Assembly: GCF_900109995.1 (NCBI RefSeq) | Contig: NZ_FOCB01000001.1 | Location: 310,001-374,000 of the forward strand | Direction of reading: 5' to 3' | DNA from: Pseudomonas sp. ok272 | GTDB taxonomy: Bacteria > Pseudomonadota > Gammaproteobacteria > Pseudomonadales > Pseudomonadaceae | Length of the DNA stretch: 64,000 bases | Part shown: piece after piece, positions 63,667 to 64,000 of the stretch | How positions within the stretch are numbered: position 1 is the first letter of the stretch | Layout of the letters: each line of letters opens with the position of its first letter | Notes under the pieces: model-generated | The model's database searches: none | The model's input: the letters and a program-made list of their open reading frames with translations, nothing else | Told to the model about the DNA's origin: nothing | Made by a program: the position numbers and the translations under genes

Positions 63667-64000
63667 ATGAGCGACAACCGTCAGTGGGCCCGCGAAGCCA
63701 TCCGCATCATCGAGGCGGACTTCCAGCGCAGTGCCGATACCCATTTGATTCCCCTGCCATTGCCAGGGCTGCCGGGCATCGACTTGTACTTCAAGGACGA
63801 GTCCAGTCACCCCACCGGTAGCCTCAAGCATCGCCTGGCGCGTTCGCTGTTCTTGTATGCCTTGTGTAATGGCTGGCTCAAGCCGGGGGCGCCGGTGATC
63901 GAGGCGTCCAGCGGCTCGACGGCGATTTCCGAGGCCTATTTCGCACGGTTGCTCGGCCTGCCTTTCATTGCGGTGATGCCGGCCACCACGTCCCGGGAAA
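63667..64000 (+). CDS. PLP-dependent cysteine-synthase-family protein, N-terminal part
   Basis: The gene runs off the window; 111 residues are visible, starting [20 protein letters not shown] at ATG 63667. The Schiff-base lysine is in [16 protein letters not shown] and the substrate loop is [20 protein letters not shown], where cysteine synthase has the TSGNTG motif. It belongs to the fold-type II PLP family (CysK/CBS-like). The ASSGSTA form marks the larger paralogue found next to nhaA-type neighbourhoods rather than CysK or CysM; the exact substrate is not known to me. Confidence 0.87.
   Translation, partial: MSDNRQWAREAIRIIEADFQRSADTHLIPLPLPGLPGIDLYFKDESSHPTGSLKHRLARSLFLYALCNGWLKPGAPVIEASSGSTAISEAYFARLLGLPFIAVMPATTSRE

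Overview
The window is a stretch of a Pseudomonas chromosome, most likely from the P. fluorescens group. The signs are the gene order surE-pcm-nlpD-rpoS-rsmZ-fdxA-mutS, a pyocin-type repressor and holin between mutS and cinA-recA-recX, the pairs erdR-dgkA and finR-fpr, an alanyl-phosphatidylglycerol synthase/hydrolase pair, QuiP, and short REP-type inverted repeats (GTGGGAGCGAGC cores). Base composition is GC-rich throughout, except the toxin/immunity locus near 60 kb. Most of the window is ordinary core genome. There is no rRNA, CRISPR array or complete insertion sequence.

Layout: 1-4.8 kb holds stationary-phase and stress genes (truD tail, surE, pcm, nlpD, rpoS), then the sRNA RsmZ with an upstream GacA site, and fdxA. 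4.9-11.7 kb holds mutS, a stripped phage-tail-like bacteriocin (tailocin) locus with only an S24-type repressor, an operator-rich promoter and a holin, then cinA, recA and recX. 11.7-23 kb is mostly tRNA/rRNA/ribosomal-protein modification (TapT, TrmO, an RsuA-family synthase lacking the usual catalytic Asp, RimO), a response regulator, dgkA and finR/fpr. 23-38.4 kb holds kup, the alanyl-PG module, two initiator tRNA copies, dinB, proS, ampG, an alkyltransferase-like protein, a DUF481 protein, a cold-shock protein and dcd. 38.4-46.1 kb holds two small unknown proteins, a basic amino-acid ABC importer operon and the acyl-homoserine-lactone acylase quiP. 46.4-59.6 kb holds SEC-C, LEA and OmpA-type envelope proteins, a collagen-like protein, dinG, a putative secreted glycosidase, a serine hydrolase and pdxH. 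59.6-64 kb holds a toxin/immunity island, nhaA and the start of a cysteine-synthase-like gene.

The most interesting part is 59.67-62.14 kb on the minus strand. An intact protein with a pyocin-S-like domain and a colicin E3-type rRNase tip is followed by three divergent immunity-like genes. Two decayed copies of the rRNase tip lie among them; neither belongs to an open reading frame. One carries an in-frame stop. The other is split by a 163-bp inverted-repeat element flanked by CTAG, and removing the element with one CTAG rejoins the reading frame exactly. This looks like a record of successive replacement of toxin-tip/immunity cassettes.

Second is the mutS-cinA locus. The repressor keeps the residues expected for RecA-stimulated self-cleavage, five related 14-bp operator-like sites lie at its own start and over a good sigma-70 promoter, and the only gene left downstream is a holin. 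LexA-box-like sequences precede recA, dinB and dinG, so the window holds a sizeable part of the SOS circuit.
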